From: Mollicutes bacterium
Lineage (GTDB): Bacteria > Bacillota_I > Bacilli_A > RF39 > UBA660
Direction of reading: 5' to 3'
NCBI GenBank assembly: GCA_012837765.1
Contig: DUQO01000065.1
Span: 1-34,015, forward strand
Length of the DNA stretch: 34,015 bases
Position 1 is the stretch's first letter, and every line of letters starts with the position of its first letter. A program made the position numbers and the translations under genes. This document shows, piece by piece, positions 7,981-17,160 of this stretch. A model generated the notes under the pieces. That model saw only the letters and a list, made by a program, of their open reading frames with translations. It searched no databases and had not been told where the DNA came from.

Positions 7981-9065
7981 TGAAAGCAGTATATATTCAT
8001 ATTCCTTTTTGTTCTTCTATTTGTAATTATTGTGATTTTTCAAAAATGTATTATGATAAAAAAATGGTAAATAAGTATTTAGAAACATTAGAAAAAGAAA
8101 TAATAACAACTTATAAAAAAGAAAAAATAAAAACCATTTATATTGGTGGTGGAACTCCTAGTAGTCTTGATCTTGATGAATTAAAAAAGTTATTTAAAAT
8201 ATTAGATATATTTGATAAAAGTGAAATAGAAGAATATACGATAGAGTGTAATATAGATAATACTAATTTAGAAAAATTATTGTTATTTAAAGAAAAGGGG
8301 ATCAATCGTATAAGTTTTGGTGTTCAATCATTTAATGATGAAACACTTAAAATACTAGGTAGAAAACATAATGAGAAAATGATTAAAGATACCATTTCGC
8401 TAACTAAAAAGGTAGGTATAAATAACATTAATATTGATTTAATATATGGTATAAAAAATCAAACATTAGATGATTTAAAAAAAGATGTGGAAAAGTTTTT
8501 AAAATTAGATGTACCTCATATTTCTTTGTATTCACTTATAATTGAGCCTCATACCAAACTTTATATAAATAATTTTCAAAGTATCGATGAAGATATAAAT
8601 GCTAACATGTATAATTATATAAATAAAACATTAAAAGAAAATAATTATAATCACTATGAAATTAGTAATTATGCTAAAGAAGGTTATAAATCAAAGCATA
8701 ATTTAGTGTATTGGAATAACATGCAATATTATGGTTTTGGTCTTGGCGCTTCATCTTATGTTGGTAATGTAAGATATGATAATACAAGAAGTTTAACGTC
8801 TTATTTAAAAGGAAATTATATTTTAAATAAAAATGTATTAACAGAAAGAGAAACGATGGAAAACGAAATGATTTTAGGTCTTAGATTAACATCTGGAGTT
8901 AATAAAAAAGGTTTTTATAAAAAATATAATAAGCAAGTAGAAGATGTTTTTGATATTAAAGAATTGTTATCAAAAAAACTTTTAATTGATAAAAATGATC
9001 ATTATTTTATACCTGAAGATAAACTTTTTATTTCTAATTCTATATTGATTGAATTTTTAGAATAG
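7980..9065 (+). CDS. hemW: Radical SAM protein HemW (heme chaperone / coproporphyrinogen oxidase-like)
   Basis: This is a 361-aa radical SAM protein. The [4Fe-4S]/SAM motif CSSICNYCDF (C11, C15, C18) has the CxxxCxxC spacing with the extra 'YCDF' typical of HemW. IYIGGGTPS and RISFGVQSF are the conserved SAM-binding strands of the HemN/HemW family, and the WNNMQYYGFGLGASSY segment is also characteristic. Length is slightly below the usual 370-390. HemW proteins deliver heme to respiratory enzymes rather than oxidise coproporphyrinogen; with no heme genes in view, the precise role here is open. It overlaps the preceding gene by one base and precedes the kinase by 27 bp. Confidence 0.9.
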   Translation: MKAVYIHIPFCSSICNYCDFSKMYYDKKMVNKYLETLEKEIITTYKKEKIKTIYIGGGTPSSLDLDELKKLFKILDIFDKSEIEEYTIECNIDNTNLEKLLLFKEKGINRISFGVQSFNDETLKILGRKHNEKMIKDTISLTKKVGINNINIDLIYGIKNQTLDDLKKDVEKFLKLDVPHISLYSLIIEPHTKLYINNFQSIDEDINANMYNYINKTLKENNYNHYEISNYAKEGYKSKHNLVYWNNMQYYGFGLGASSYVGNVRYDNTRSLTSYLKGNYILNKNVLTERETMENEMILGLRLTSGVNKKGFYKKYNKQVEDVFDIKELLSKKLLIDKNDHYFIPEDKLFISNSILIEFLE

Positions 9066-9092
9066 TTTATACTTTATATGAGGAGAGTAAGT

Positions 9093-9797
9093 ATGAGAGG
9101 TAAAATAATATTGATTGAAGGAACTGATTGTTCAGGTAAACAAACACAAACTGAAGCTTTAGTAAGAAGATTAAGTGCAGATGGTATAAGAGTAGAGAAA
9201 ATGTCTTTTCCGATGTATGAGACACCTACTGGAAAAATAGTAGGAGGGCCTTATTTAGGAAAAGAACATATTAGTGAATGTTGGTTTAAAGAAGGCGCAA
9301 ATAACGTTGATCCTAAAGTGGCATCACTATATTATGCTGCTGATAGAAAGTATAATATTTCTAAAATAGAAAAATTATTAGATGATGGAGTAACAATAAT
9401 ACTTGATAGATATACTCCTTCTAACATGGCACATCATGGTGGTAAAATTTCTAATAAAGAAGAGAGATTAGCTTTTTATAAATGGATTGATACTTTAGAA
9501 TATAAATTATTAGAATTACCACAACCAGATTATGCTTATTTATTGTATATGCCTTATGAAGCAGGCCAACAACTAAGAAATAGTAGAATAAAAACTGAAA
9601 AATTAGATGAACATGAAAAATCAGAAGCTAATCTAAGGAATGCAGAAGCAGCTTACTTAGAGATAGCCGAAATATATAATTTCGAAGTAATAAATTGTGT
9701 AAAAGATAATGAAATAAGAACAATTGAAGACATTAACAATGAATTATATGATAATTTGATTTCAAAATTAGATATGCAAAACAAAAAAACTCATTAA
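9093..9797 (+). CDS. tmk: Thymidylate kinase-like protein (dTMP kinase family)
   Basis: This 234-aa P-loop kinase has GTDCSGKQTQT near its N-terminus, a DRYTPSNMAHHGG motif (the DR(Y/H) nucleoside-binding signature of dTMP kinases) and a likely lid region with Arg/Lys (RNSRIKTEKLDEHE). It would phosphorylate dTMP to dTDP. The WFKEGANN...DPKVASLYYAADR section is longer than in classical bacterial Tmk, so this belongs to a divergent branch, and another deoxynucleotide kinase activity cannot be excluded. The track begins at ATG 9078, but AGGAG at 9081-9085 fits ATG 9093. It is the last gene of the leftmost + strand block and converges with the sigK 3' segment. Confidence 0.85.
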   Translation: MRGKIILIEGTDCSGKQTQTEALVRRLSADGIRVEKMSFPMYETPTGKIVGGPYLGKEHISECWFKEGANNVDPKVASLYYAADRKYNISKIEKLLDDGVTIILDRYTPSNMAHHGGKISNKEERLAFYKWIDTLEYKLLELPQPDYAYLLYMPYEAGQQLRNSRIKTEKLDEHEKSEANLRNAEAAYLEIAEIYNFEVINCVKDNEIRTIEDINNELYDNLISKLDMQNKKTH

Positions 9798-9807
9798 GAG
9801 TTTTTTT
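9783..9807. terminator. Bidirectional terminator between tmk and the sigK 3' segment
   Basis: AAAAAACTC (9783-9791) pairs with GAGTTTTTT, giving T runs on both strands. The tmk stop codon lies in the loop, and the last codons of sigK overlap the right arm. Confidence 0.8.
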
Positions 9808-10176
9808 AGTTTAAATCTTTTTTATTTCTGATAAATTCTCTTAACATTTTTGTTAATGCTCTTTTTTCAATGCGAGAAACATAACTTCTACTGATATTTA
9901 ATTCTTTAGCAATATCTTTTTGGGTTGTATCATCATTACCATTTAAACCATATCTTTTCATAATAATATTTTTTTCTCTTGGTGTTAAAACATTCATGTA
10001 TTCTTTTAATGCTTTTATGTTATCTTTAATATTTATATCTTCTATAAAATCAGGTTTTGGTGTTTTTAATACATCTAAAAAAGTTATTTCATTACCATCT
10101 TTATCAAAGCCTATTGATTCGTTTATACTTATATTTTTACTATTTTTTTTATCACTTCTAAAGTGCATTAGTATTT
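9806..10176 (-). CDS. sigK: sigK 3' segment (regions 3-4 of RNA polymerase sigma-K), interrupted gene
   Basis: This is the C-terminal half of mother-cell sigma-K. Reading from the recombination core it gives EILMHFRSDKKNSKNISINESIGFDKDGNEITFLDVL, closely matching the corresponding Bacillus sigma-K segment. It is followed by LTPREKNIIMKRYGLNG and the region 4.2 helix-turn-helix TQKDIAKELNISRSYVSRIEKRAL, which recognises the -35 element. The ORF track starts at ATG 10168, but that Met is internal (NEILM) and has no ribosome-binding site, so the fragment is unlikely to be made alone. The 5' part lies at 19936-20292 on the same strand. Joining the two at the shared AAATG gives 699 nt, 232 codons plus stop, without a frameshift. 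Regions 3-4 alone cannot form an active sigma factor. Confidence 0.95.
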
Positions 10177-10201
10177 CATTTGAAATTATCTCTCACTGGA
10201 A
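10170..10201 (-). other. Attachment site (element / sigK 3' junction)
   Basis: On the minus strand the site reads CTCACTGGAA's complement arm TTCCAGTGAG, a 10-nt spacer, then the core AAATG (10181-10177), then sigK codons AATACTAATG. The same core is at 19969-19965. The arm (plus strand CTCACTGGAA, 10192-10201) is the exact inverted repeat of TTCCAGTGAG at 19946-19955, at the other end of the element. The recombinase stop codon lies in this site. Confidence 0.85.
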
Positions 10202-11879
10202 GTGCTGTATTATCTATATCTCTAGCGCCTATAAAATTAATAACTAAGTTCTCACCATCAGTAGTAACTGATGGTAAAATGGCTTTAATCATCGTTCTTT
10301 TAACTTTTAAATTAAGATCATCAAAAGAGTTAAGGTATGTATCTAATATATTTAAAATTAAATCAGCCATATCTTTATCTTTTATTTCAGTATGATCTCT
10401 TTTAGTTATTTCTTTAATTTGTTTTTCTATGTTTTTATTTGTTTCTTTAAGTTTTTTAATCTTATTATTTATCTCATCCATTTCACTAATTTCAATATAG
10501 GGTATCTTTTCAATATAACCTTCAATAGAATTTTCATTTTTATTAATAGCTTTTCTTAAAGTTTTAAGTTCTTCATTGATTTTAGTTTCTTTATCAAAAA
10601 TACTAGTAGAAATATCTTTTAATTTTAAATATAACTTAGAAGTAGGAAGAGATACTTTTTTTATTTCTTCCATAACTAAATCATCAATAACTCTTCCGTT
10701 AACATTAGGGCAGTTACATTTAACCCTTCTGCTTTTTTCTTTTAACTCACACATATAGTTAAATTTTCTTCTGCCAAGTTCATCATAACCCGGTGATGTT
10801 TTAGCTCTCATAAAAGAGCCGCAGAAAGAACATCTAATAATACCTGATAATAAAGCATTAGTAACACTAGCATGGCGATATCTTTTACTAGTATTACCCT
10901 TAATTATGTTTTGAACTTCTACCCAATCTTTTCCAGATATAATTCCCTTGTGTTTCCCAACAGATACTATCCACTCAGTAATAACTTTATCAACTATAAC
11001 AGGCTTTCCAGTAGAGGATTTACCAGTACCTGTTTTGTTATAAACCATTAAACCATTTTTACCATTAAATCTATCAATATCAGCATGAATATCAATTTTA
11101 AAATTTTTAAAATAATTATAAGTATGCATATCAGCAATAGCATAAACTGGATTAGTTAAAATATTTTTAAGAGTCCATCTTGTATAATTTTTATTGTTTT
11201 TAGTTTTAATATCATTATTAATCATAAAGGTTTCTAATTTAGTTTGAGAACGAAGTTCAATCATCTTAGAAAAAATTAATTTAATAACTCTAACTTCTTC
11301 CTCTACTGGAGATAATTTAAATAATTTTCTTTTCTTATCATCATTATCTTTAACATACTCAACAGCCTCAGACTTAAACCCAGTAGGAGTAGCACCACCA
11401 AGCCACCTTCCTGTTTTAGATAAAGCAATCATATTATCAGTAATACGCTCAGCTATAGTATCTCTTTCTAATTGAGCAAATACTGAAGTAATATAAATCA
11501 TAGCTTTTCCCATCGGACTTTCAGTATCAATATTTTCAGTAACAGATATTAAACTAACATTATAATCAGTTAACTTTTCAAGTAGCGAACTAAAATCACT
11601 AACATTACGACTAATACGATCTAACTTATAAAATACAATAGCTTTTATTTCATTATTTTGAATAGCTTTTAACATATTTTGAAAAGCAGGTCTTTTAGTA
11701 TTAGCACCAGTATAACCTTCATCTTCATATATAATAATATCCTTTTTAATATCAATATCATCATACTTCATATTAATAGCCTTTTTACAAGCTTCAATCT
11801 GAATAGAAGTACTATCTCCTTTTCCAGTAAACTTAGATTTACGTGAATAAATAGCAATTTTTCTAGTATCTTTTTCCAT
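10176..11879 (-). CDS. Large serine recombinase (SpoIVCA-like), excises the sigK-intervening element
   Basis: The 567-aa protein has an N-terminal resolvase domain with the catalytic motif YSRKS (Ser15) and the YEDEGYTGANTKRPAFQNML, FYKLDRISRN and FAQLERDTIAERI signatures. A recombinase domain and a zinc-ribbon (CSFCG...YMC...CNC, about residues 348-395) follow, then a coiled-coil arm (about 430-510). This is the architecture of large serine integrases such as SpoIVCA, the sigK-rearranging recombinase of Bacillus. The ATG has AAGGAGG just upstream. The gene abuts the sigK 3' junction, reads in the same direction as sigK, and its TGA (10178-10176) overlaps the core: the final A is chromosomal, so excision would remove the stop. 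The expected role is to excise the element in the sporulating mother cell. Confidence 0.93.
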   Translation of the reverse strand: MEKDTRKIAIYSRKSKFTGKGDSTSIQIEACKKAINMKYDDIDIKKDIIIYEDEGYTGANTKRPAFQNMLKAIQNNEIKAIVFYKLDRISRNVSDFSSLLEKLTDYNVSLISVTENIDTESPMGKAMIYITSVFAQLERDTIAERITDNMIALSKTGRWLGGATPTGFKSEAVEYVKDNDDKKRKLFKLSPVEEEVRVIKLIFSKMIELRSQTKLETFMINNDIKTKNNKNYTRWTLKNILTNPVYAIADMHTYNYFKNFKIDIHADIDRFNGKNGLMVYNKTGTGKSSTGKPVIVDKVITEWIVSVGKHKGIISGKDWVEVQNIIKGNTSKRYRHASVTNALLSGIIRCSFCGSFMRAKTSPGYDELGRRKFNYMCELKEKSRRVKCNCPNVNGRVIDDLVMEEIKKVSLPTSKLYLKLKDISTSIFDKETKINEELKTLRKAINKNENSIEGYIEKIPYIEISEMDEINNKIKKLKETNKNIEKQIKEITKRDHTEIKDKDMADLILNILDTYLNSFDDLNLKVKRTMIKAILPSVTTDGENLVINFIGARDIDNTALPVRDNFK

Positions 11880-11906
11880 AGAATCCTCCTTAATATATCA
11901 TTCCCG

Positions 11907-11928
11907 ATATGTGTACAGTCATATTATA
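11907..11928 (-). promoter_or_regulatory. Possible -10 box and overlapping inverted repeat upstream of the recombinase
   Basis: On the minus strand TATAAT (11928-11923) lies about 45 bp upstream of the recombinase ATG; no good -35 is seen. The inverted repeat ATATG-N8-CATAT (11907-11924) overlaps the downstream edge of this box and could be an operator. I could not make a convincing sigma-E type promoter here, although sigma-E control would be expected by analogy with Bacillus. Confidence 0.35.
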
Positions 11929-11990
11929 CTACAAGAGAAGATGTAAGCACAGAGGAAATTGAGAAAAATATTTTATATAATCTTTAATTT

Positions 11991-12019
11991 AAGACAAACA
12001 CTCAAAAAAATGATATAAT
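11991..12019 (+). promoter_or_regulatory. Promoter of the mod-res operon
   Basis: AAGACA (11991-11996) and TATAAT (12014-12019) are 17 bp apart, 30 bp upstream of the mod ATG. Confidence 0.6.
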
Positions 12020-12048
12020 TTAATTAGTATAGATTTAAGGGTGGTAAA

Positions 12049-13707
12049 ATGAAAGCAACAAATTTATCAAAACAAAAAAGAGAAAATATGCTTAAAACAT
12101 TAAATGAAATTAAGAAAAAAATTACAGATGATTCGGTTTTGCAAGATATAACTTTAATAGAGAATGAATTAAATAACAAAAAATACGGTTTAATTTGGGA
12201 AGAACATCAAGAAAGAGTAGATGTAGAACTACAAACACAAATACCTATTTTTGAAAATGTTGAAGATAAAAAAATTTATAACGATAAAAACAATAATTAT
12301 AATTTTTTGCTTGAAGGAGATAATTTACACAGTTTATATTTACTTGAAAAAACTCATAAAGGTAAAATTGATGTTATCTATATTGATCCTCCGTATAATA
12401 CTGGAAAAAAAGATGAATGGATGTATAATGATTGTAATGTAGACTTAAACGATGATTACAAACATAGTAAGTGGCTTTCTTTCATCTCGAAAAGGTTAGA
12501 AATAGCAAAAAAGGTTATTGCAGAAGACGGGTATATTGTTATTTCTATAGATGATAATGAGTATGCACAATTAAAATTATTATGTGATGATGTATTTGGA
12601 GAAAACAATTTTATTTGTAATTTTGTTTGGCAAAAAAATTTTGCACCGAAAAATGATAATAAATATATTTCTACAAGTCATGAATACATATTGATGTATT
12701 CTAAAAACAAAGATTTATATGACCGAAATTTACTACCAAGAAGTGCAAAAAACGATGCAGGTTATTCAAACCCTGATGATGATCCAAGAGGCTCTTGGGC
12801 ATCAGGAACTTGTTTAGCAACAACCTTTTCTGAAAGTGGCGTATTTAAAGTAGTAGCCCCTAATGGAAAAAAACATTTGCCACCTACTGGGAGATGTTGG
12901 AGATACTCAGAACAAAAGTTTAAAGAATTAATGGCTGATAATAGAATCTGGTTCGGTAAAAAAGGTGATGGAGTACCACGTGTAAAAAGGTTTCTGTTTG
13001 AAATGCCACAAGGTATAGTTCCTCAAACTTGGTTAAAATACGAGGATGTAGGTAGTGGACAAGATGGTACAAAAAATTTAAAAGATAAATTTAATGGCGA
13101 AATGGTGTTTAACTTTCCAAAACCCGTAAAGTTAATAAAGTTTTTAATAGATAGACATAAAAACAAAAATGCCATTGTCCTTGATTTCTTTGCAGGCTCA
13201 GGAACTACAGCACAAGCTGTTTTAGAACTTAATAAAGAAGATGGTGGTAATAGACAATTTATTCTATGTACTAACAATGAGAACAATATTTGTGAAGATA
13301 TTACTTATCAAAGAATAAAAACTGTAATTACTGGTAAAAGAAAAGATGAGAGTATATATTCTGAAGGAATACCAGCTAATCTTAAATACTTCAAAACATC
13401 TTATGTCCCTAAGATAAATACCGAAGAGGAAAATTTACATACTAATCTACTTGTTAATATAAAAAACTTAATAGAGCTTGAAAATGGGATAGATATAGAT
13501 GATAAAAAAATAAGAGTTTATTTAAATGAAAAAGAACTGGATTCATTTTCTAGTAATGAAAAAGGTTTAAAAGAATGTGAAATTATATATATTTCATCTG
13601 ATGTATTACTGTCACAAGTACAAGAACAAAAATTTAGAGATAATAATATAAAAGTATTTATTATTCCAGAGTATTATTTTAAAGATGAAATAATGGAGGT
13701 GTTATAA
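12049..13707 (+). CDS. mod: Type III restriction-modification system methyltransferase (Mod)
   Basis: This 552-aa DNA methyltransferase has the beta-class order of motifs: catalytic motif IV DPPYNTG (in VIYIDPPYNTGKKDEW, about residue 113) precedes the SAM-binding motif DFFAGSGTTAQAVLELN (about residue 380). That layout and length are typical of Type III Mod N6-adenine or N4-cytosine methyltransferases; the middle part holds the target-recognition domain. It starts at ATG 12049 behind GGGTGG, and its TAA overlaps the res ATG by one base (TAATG), so both are made together. Mod alone can methylate; Mod plus Res cut unmodified DNA. No simple-sequence repeat suggesting phase variation is visible in the gene. 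Confidence 0.93.
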   Translation: MKATNLSKQKRENMLKTLNEIKKKITDDSVLQDITLIENELNNKKYGLIWEEHQERVDVELQTQIPIFENVEDKKIYNDKNNNYNFLLEGDNLHSLYLLEKTHKGKIDVIYIDPPYNTGKKDEWMYNDCNVDLNDDYKHSKWLSFISKRLEIAKKVIAEDGYIVISIDDNEYAQLKLLCDDVFGENNFICNFVWQKNFAPKNDNKYISTSHEYILMYSKNKDLYDRNLLPRSAKNDAGYSNPDDDPRGSWASGTCLATTFSESGVFKVVAPNGKKHLPPTGRCWRYSEQKFKELMADNRIWFGKKGDGVPRVKRFLFEMPQGIVPQTWLKYEDVGSGQDGTKNLKDKFNGEMVFNFPKPVKLIKFLIDRHKNKNAIVLDFFAGSGTTAQAVLELNKEDGGNRQFILCTNNENNICEDITYQRIKTVITGKRKDESIYSEGIPANLKYFKTSYVPKINTEEENLHTNLLVNIKNLIELENGIDIDDKKIRVYLNEKELDSFSSNEKGLKECEIIYISSDVLLSQVQEQKFRDNNIKVFIIPEYYFKDEIMEVL

Positions 13708-15911
13708 TGCAAGGAATTAGTTTAAAAGATTTTCAAATTAAAACAGTTAATAAATTATTAGATTATACAACTGTTGGCGATAGAAAAGAAGTTTTATTGC
13801 AAGCACCTACCGGAAGTGGTAAAACAATAATATTACTATCATATATTGAAGAATATTTAGAAGAAAATAAAAATACCGTATTTGTTTGGCTTACTCCAGG
13901 TAGAGGAGATCTAGAGGAGCAGAGCAATAAAAAAATGAGAAAGTTTTTGCCTAATCATTCTACAAAATTCATTCAAGATGTTTTATTACAAGGTTTTGAT
14001 GCTAAAGACACAGCATTTATTAACTGGGAAACAATTACTAAAAAAGGTAATAACGCTTTAAAAGAAACAGAAAGAAAAAACTTATTTGAACGCATTAGTG
14101 AAGCTCATAATAAAGGTTTAAAATTTATTGCTATTGTTGATGAAGAACATGTAAATAAAACTATTAAAGCAGAAGCTATTATAGAGTATTTAGAACCTGA
14201 ATATATTGTAAGAGTAAGCGCTACTACTAAAACTAATAAAGAAGCAGCCTTTATAGAAGTAAATGAATTAGATGTTATAGCTGAAGGTTTAATTACAAGA
14301 GCTTTATATATTAATGAAGGTGTGTCTAATCAAGATATACTCACTAATGAACATGAGTATTTAATTGACCTAGCACTTACTAAAAGAAAAAACATTAGAA
14401 ATGAATATATTAAAAGGGATCTTAGAATAAACCCATTAATAATTATTCAAGTACCAAATAAATCTGATGACTTAATTAAACAAATAGAAAAAATATTAGA
14501 ATCTAAAGAATATACTTATAATCATGGTAATCTAGCTATATGGTTATCTGATAGAAAAGAAAATATTGAAGATATAGAAGCTAACTTTGCACAACCGGTT
14601 ATTTTAATAATGAAACAAGCAATATCAACTGGTTGGGATTGTCCGCGTGCAAAAATTTTAGTAAAACTAAGGGAGAACATGAGTGAAGATTTTGAAACAC
14701 AAACTTTAGGAAGAATAAGAAGAATGCCAGAAGCTCATCATTATGATAATGTTTTGCTTGATAATTGTTATCTTTATACTTTTGATGAAAAATATGAAGA
14801 AACAGTTAGACAAGAATTAGGAAATAATGCTTCAGATTCTAAAGTTATTTTTTTAAAAAATGAATATAAAGATTTCTCTTTAATTAAAGAAATAGCTAAT
14901 AGTGAATTTGATGGTTTTGATGATAGAGAGACATTTAGAATTTTACATCAATATTTTATAGACAAATATAATTTAACAACTAATAAAAAAAATAATCAAG
15001 TTATTTTAGAATCTCATGGTTATAAGTTTAAAGATACGATTGAAAGTAATATAGTACAAGATAAAATAATAAAATTACATTCTAGTGAACTTGAATCAGC
15101 AAATAGAATAAAAGTTGAATCTTCTGTTACTACTAGTAAAAATGGTTTTGAACTTAGATATTCTATTGGAATGATATCTTCAAGAATTGGAATCAGGTAT
15201 GATCGTACTAGGTTGATGCTTGAGCGAATGTTTTTAAAAAGTAAACTATTCACTAAAAAGTTTGTTAACTTATCTATAATTGAATTTTATGCTTTTGTGA
15301 TAAATAATGAAAGTCTCTTAAAACATGACTTTCATGAAGCGGTTTCACAAAAAGCAAGACAACAAAAAATGGACCTAGAAGAAGTGAAAGCTGTAAAATG
15401 GGGTTTCCCACAACAAAACTATATTAAATATGACAAAACCATGAAAGATACAGAAATATATAATAAAAATGTATATATTGAATATCCAAACAGTACTATA
15501 AAATCAACAAGCGAGAGATTATTTGAGCATTTTTGTGAAAATAATGAAAACATAAAATGGTTTTACAAAAATGGGGATAAAGCAGCTGAATATTTTTCAA
15601 TTGTTTATGTAGATGCAATTAACAAAAGATGGCATTTTTATCCTGATTACATATTGTGTGATCATAAAAATAATATTTGGATTATTGAAACTAAAGGTGG
15701 AGAATCGATAAGTGGACAATCTAAAAATATTGATATTAAAGTGGAAAACAAGTTTGAAGCTTTAAAAAAATATGCTACTGAACATAATATTAATTTTGGT
15801 ATTGTTAGAGACTATGATAAAAATGGTTGGTTATATCTATGTAATACAGAATATACTGATGATATGGGAAATGATAACTGGGTGCTGTTAAAAGATATTT
15901 TTAATGATTAG
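13707..15911 (+). CDS. res: Type III restriction endonuclease subunit (Res)
   Basis: This 734-aa SF2 helicase-nuclease has Walker A APTGSGKTIILL (about 32-43), a DEEH box (IVDEEHVN, about 147), SATTKTN (motif III-like), ISTGWDCPRAKIL (motif V) and QTLGRIRRMPE (motif VI). Near the C-terminus FYPDYILCDHKNNIWIIETKGG fits a PD-(D/E)xK nuclease site (PD...ETK), so translocase and nuclease parts both look intact. It is somewhat shorter than many Type III Res proteins (about 900 aa). Together with Mod it should form a working anti-phage restriction system within the element. Confidence 0.92.
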   Translation: MQGISLKDFQIKTVNKLLDYTTVGDRKEVLLQAPTGSGKTIILLSYIEEYLEENKNTVFVWLTPGRGDLEEQSNKKMRKFLPNHSTKFIQDVLLQGFDAKDTAFINWETITKKGNNALKETERKNLFERISEAHNKGLKFIAIVDEEHVNKTIKAEAIIEYLEPEYIVRVSATTKTNKEAAFIEVNELDVIAEGLITRALYINEGVSNQDILTNEHEYLIDLALTKRKNIRNEYIKRDLRINPLIIIQVPNKSDDLIKQIEKILESKEYTYNHGNLAIWLSDRKENIEDIEANFAQPVILIMKQAISTGWDCPRAKILVKLRENMSEDFETQTLGRIRRMPEAHHYDNVLLDNCYLYTFDEKYEETVRQELGNNASDSKVIFLKNEYKDFSLIKEIANSEFDGFDDRETFRILHQYFIDKYNLTTNKKNNQVILESHGYKFKDTIESNIVQDKIIKLHSSELESANRIKVESSVTTSKNGFELRYSIGMISSRIGIRYDRTRLMLERMFLKSKLFTKKFVNLSIIEFYAFVINNESLLKHDFHEAVSQKARQQKMDLEEVKAVKWGFPQQNYIKYDKTMKDTEIYNKNVYIEYPNSTIKSTSERLFEHFCENNENIKWFYKNGDKAAEYFSIVYVDAINKRWHFYPDYILCDHKNNIWIIETKGGESISGQSKNIDIKVENKFEALKKYATEHNINFGIVRDYDKNGWLYLCNTEYTDDMGNDNWVLLKDIFND

Positions 15912-16024
15912 TAGCTGTAATAATAAAACCAAATTTTAAAACTAAATTCAATCTGAAAAACAATCGAATTTCAATCTGGATTTTATACTAAAAAACAGCG
16001 ATAAAACATCGAAAATTTACCCCA

Positions 16025-16170
16025 TTGACCTACTGCTTTTATGTGTTATAATATGATAAACTGAGTAAATAGTAAGATAATGTTATTTATTCAGTAATAA
16101 ATAGTGTATTCAAACATTAATTTTTAGTAGTAAAAGAGGTTAGAGTTTTCTCTAACCTTTTCTTTTTAGT
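16025..16170 (+). ncRNA. Candidate small RNA: strong promoter followed by terminator, no ORF
   Basis: The 322-bp gap after res contains TTGACC (16025-16030), a 16-bp spacer and TATAAT (16047-16052). A perfect terminator hairpin, GGTTAGAG-TTTT-CTCTAACC (16138-16157) plus TTTTCTTTTT, lies about 90 bp downstream. A transcript of roughly 110 nt would start near 16059, and I see no credible coding frame in it. The hairpin could also simply end read-through from res. The next gene has its own -10 (TATAAT at 16181). The rest of the gap (15912-16024) holds only a 9-bp direct repeat, TTCAATCTG (15947 and 15970). Confidence 0.45.
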
Positions 16171-16233
16171 TAAATATCTGTATAATATAATTGATTGGTG
16201 ATTATATAACATTAATATAAGGATGGTGTAATT

Positions 16234-17145
16234 GTGTTATTTAAATTAGAAAATAAAAATGTTAAAAAAATAACTGAAAAAACTTTTAATCTAGAAAAAG
16301 ATATTCAAAGTTTAGTTGAAAATAATATGGAAGCATTATTAGGACTAGAATTTATAACAACAGAGTTTCAAGTAGATAACTCTAATTTGAGACTTGATTC
16401 AGTAGCATATGATAAAGAAAATAATGCTTTTAAAATAATTGAATATAAAAGAGGAAGAAATGAAAGTTTGATAGATCAAGGTTATACTTATTTAAATCTT
16501 TTGTTTTCTAACAAAGCTGATTTTGTTCTTAAATATAATGAAGTTAAGAATAAAAATTTGAAGATAAGTGATATAGACTGGGAACAATCAAGAGTAGTTT
16601 TCATATCTCAACAGTTTACTAATTATCAAACAAAAGCAAATAATTTTAAAAATAATCCAATAGAATTAATTCAAATAAAAAAGTATGAAGATAATATTAT
16701 TGAACTTGATTTTATTGAAAAAAATAGTACTACTGAATTACCATTTAACGAACAGTTTAATAACAAAATATCGAATGTTTCAAAACAAGTTAAAGTATAT
16801 ACTGAAGAGGAACATATAAACAAAACAAGTGATGAATTAAAAGAAATATATTATAACTTAAAAGATGTTTTATTAAGCTGGGGAAATATAAAAATCGATC
16901 CTAAAAAACTTTATGTTGCCTTTAAAGGAACTACAAATATAGTTGACATAGTTTTTTATAGAAGTTCATTAAAGATGTCGTTAAATTTAAAATATGGTGA
17001 ACTGGATGATCTTAAAGGATTGGCTGAAGATGTCAGAAATATTGGGAAATGGGGTAATGGAGATTATAGAATAGTTATCAGAGATGATGAAGATTTTGAA
17101 TATATTTTAAGCTTAATAAAGCAATCTTGGAAGAGAAATAAATAA
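16234..17145 (+). CDS. PD-(D/E)xK nuclease-like protein with DUF5655-type C-terminus
   Basis: This 303-aa protein has an N-terminal restriction-endonuclease-like fold: LDSVAYDKENNAFKIIEYKRG (about residues 48-70) supplies the D...ExK pattern. The C-terminal ~110 residues (EIYYNLKDVLLSWG to the end, with LKMSLNLKYGELDD and GNGDYRIVIRDDEDFEYIL) resemble the DUF5655 domain that is often joined to such nuclease-like modules (older annotation 'predicted transport protein'). It starts at GTG 16234 after GGATGGTG. Its position next to a Type III R-M system suggests a defence or DNA-processing role, but this is inference from context. It is followed by a strong terminator. Confidence 0.7.
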   Translation: MLFKLENKNVKKITEKTFNLEKDIQSLVENNMEALLGLEFITTEFQVDNSNLRLDSVAYDKENNAFKIIEYKRGRNESLIDQGYTYLNLLFSNKADFVLKYNEVKNKNLKISDIDWEQSRVVFISQQFTNYQTKANNFKNNPIELIQIKKYEDNIIELDFIEKNSTTELPFNEQFNNKISNVSKQVKVYTEEEHINKTSDELKEIYYNLKDVLLSWGNIKIDPKKLYVAFKGTTNIVDIVFYRSSLKMSLNLKYGELDDLKGLAEDVRNIGKWGNGDYRIVIRDDEDFEYILSLIKQSWKRNK

Positions 17146-17160
17146 TTAATTTGTAAAATA

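Noticed and set aside
9806-10168. Independent short sigma factor starting at ATG 10168
   Set aside because: The Met is internal to the conserved NEILMHFRS segment, has no ribosome-binding site, and the product would lack region 2.
10180-10758. Plus-strand ORFs 10180-10395 and 10576-10758
   Set aside because: They are shadows of the recombinase gene on the minus strand.
15947-15978. 9-bp direct repeat TTCAATCTG after res
   Set aside because: Only two copies in AT-rich DNA; too short to support a function.
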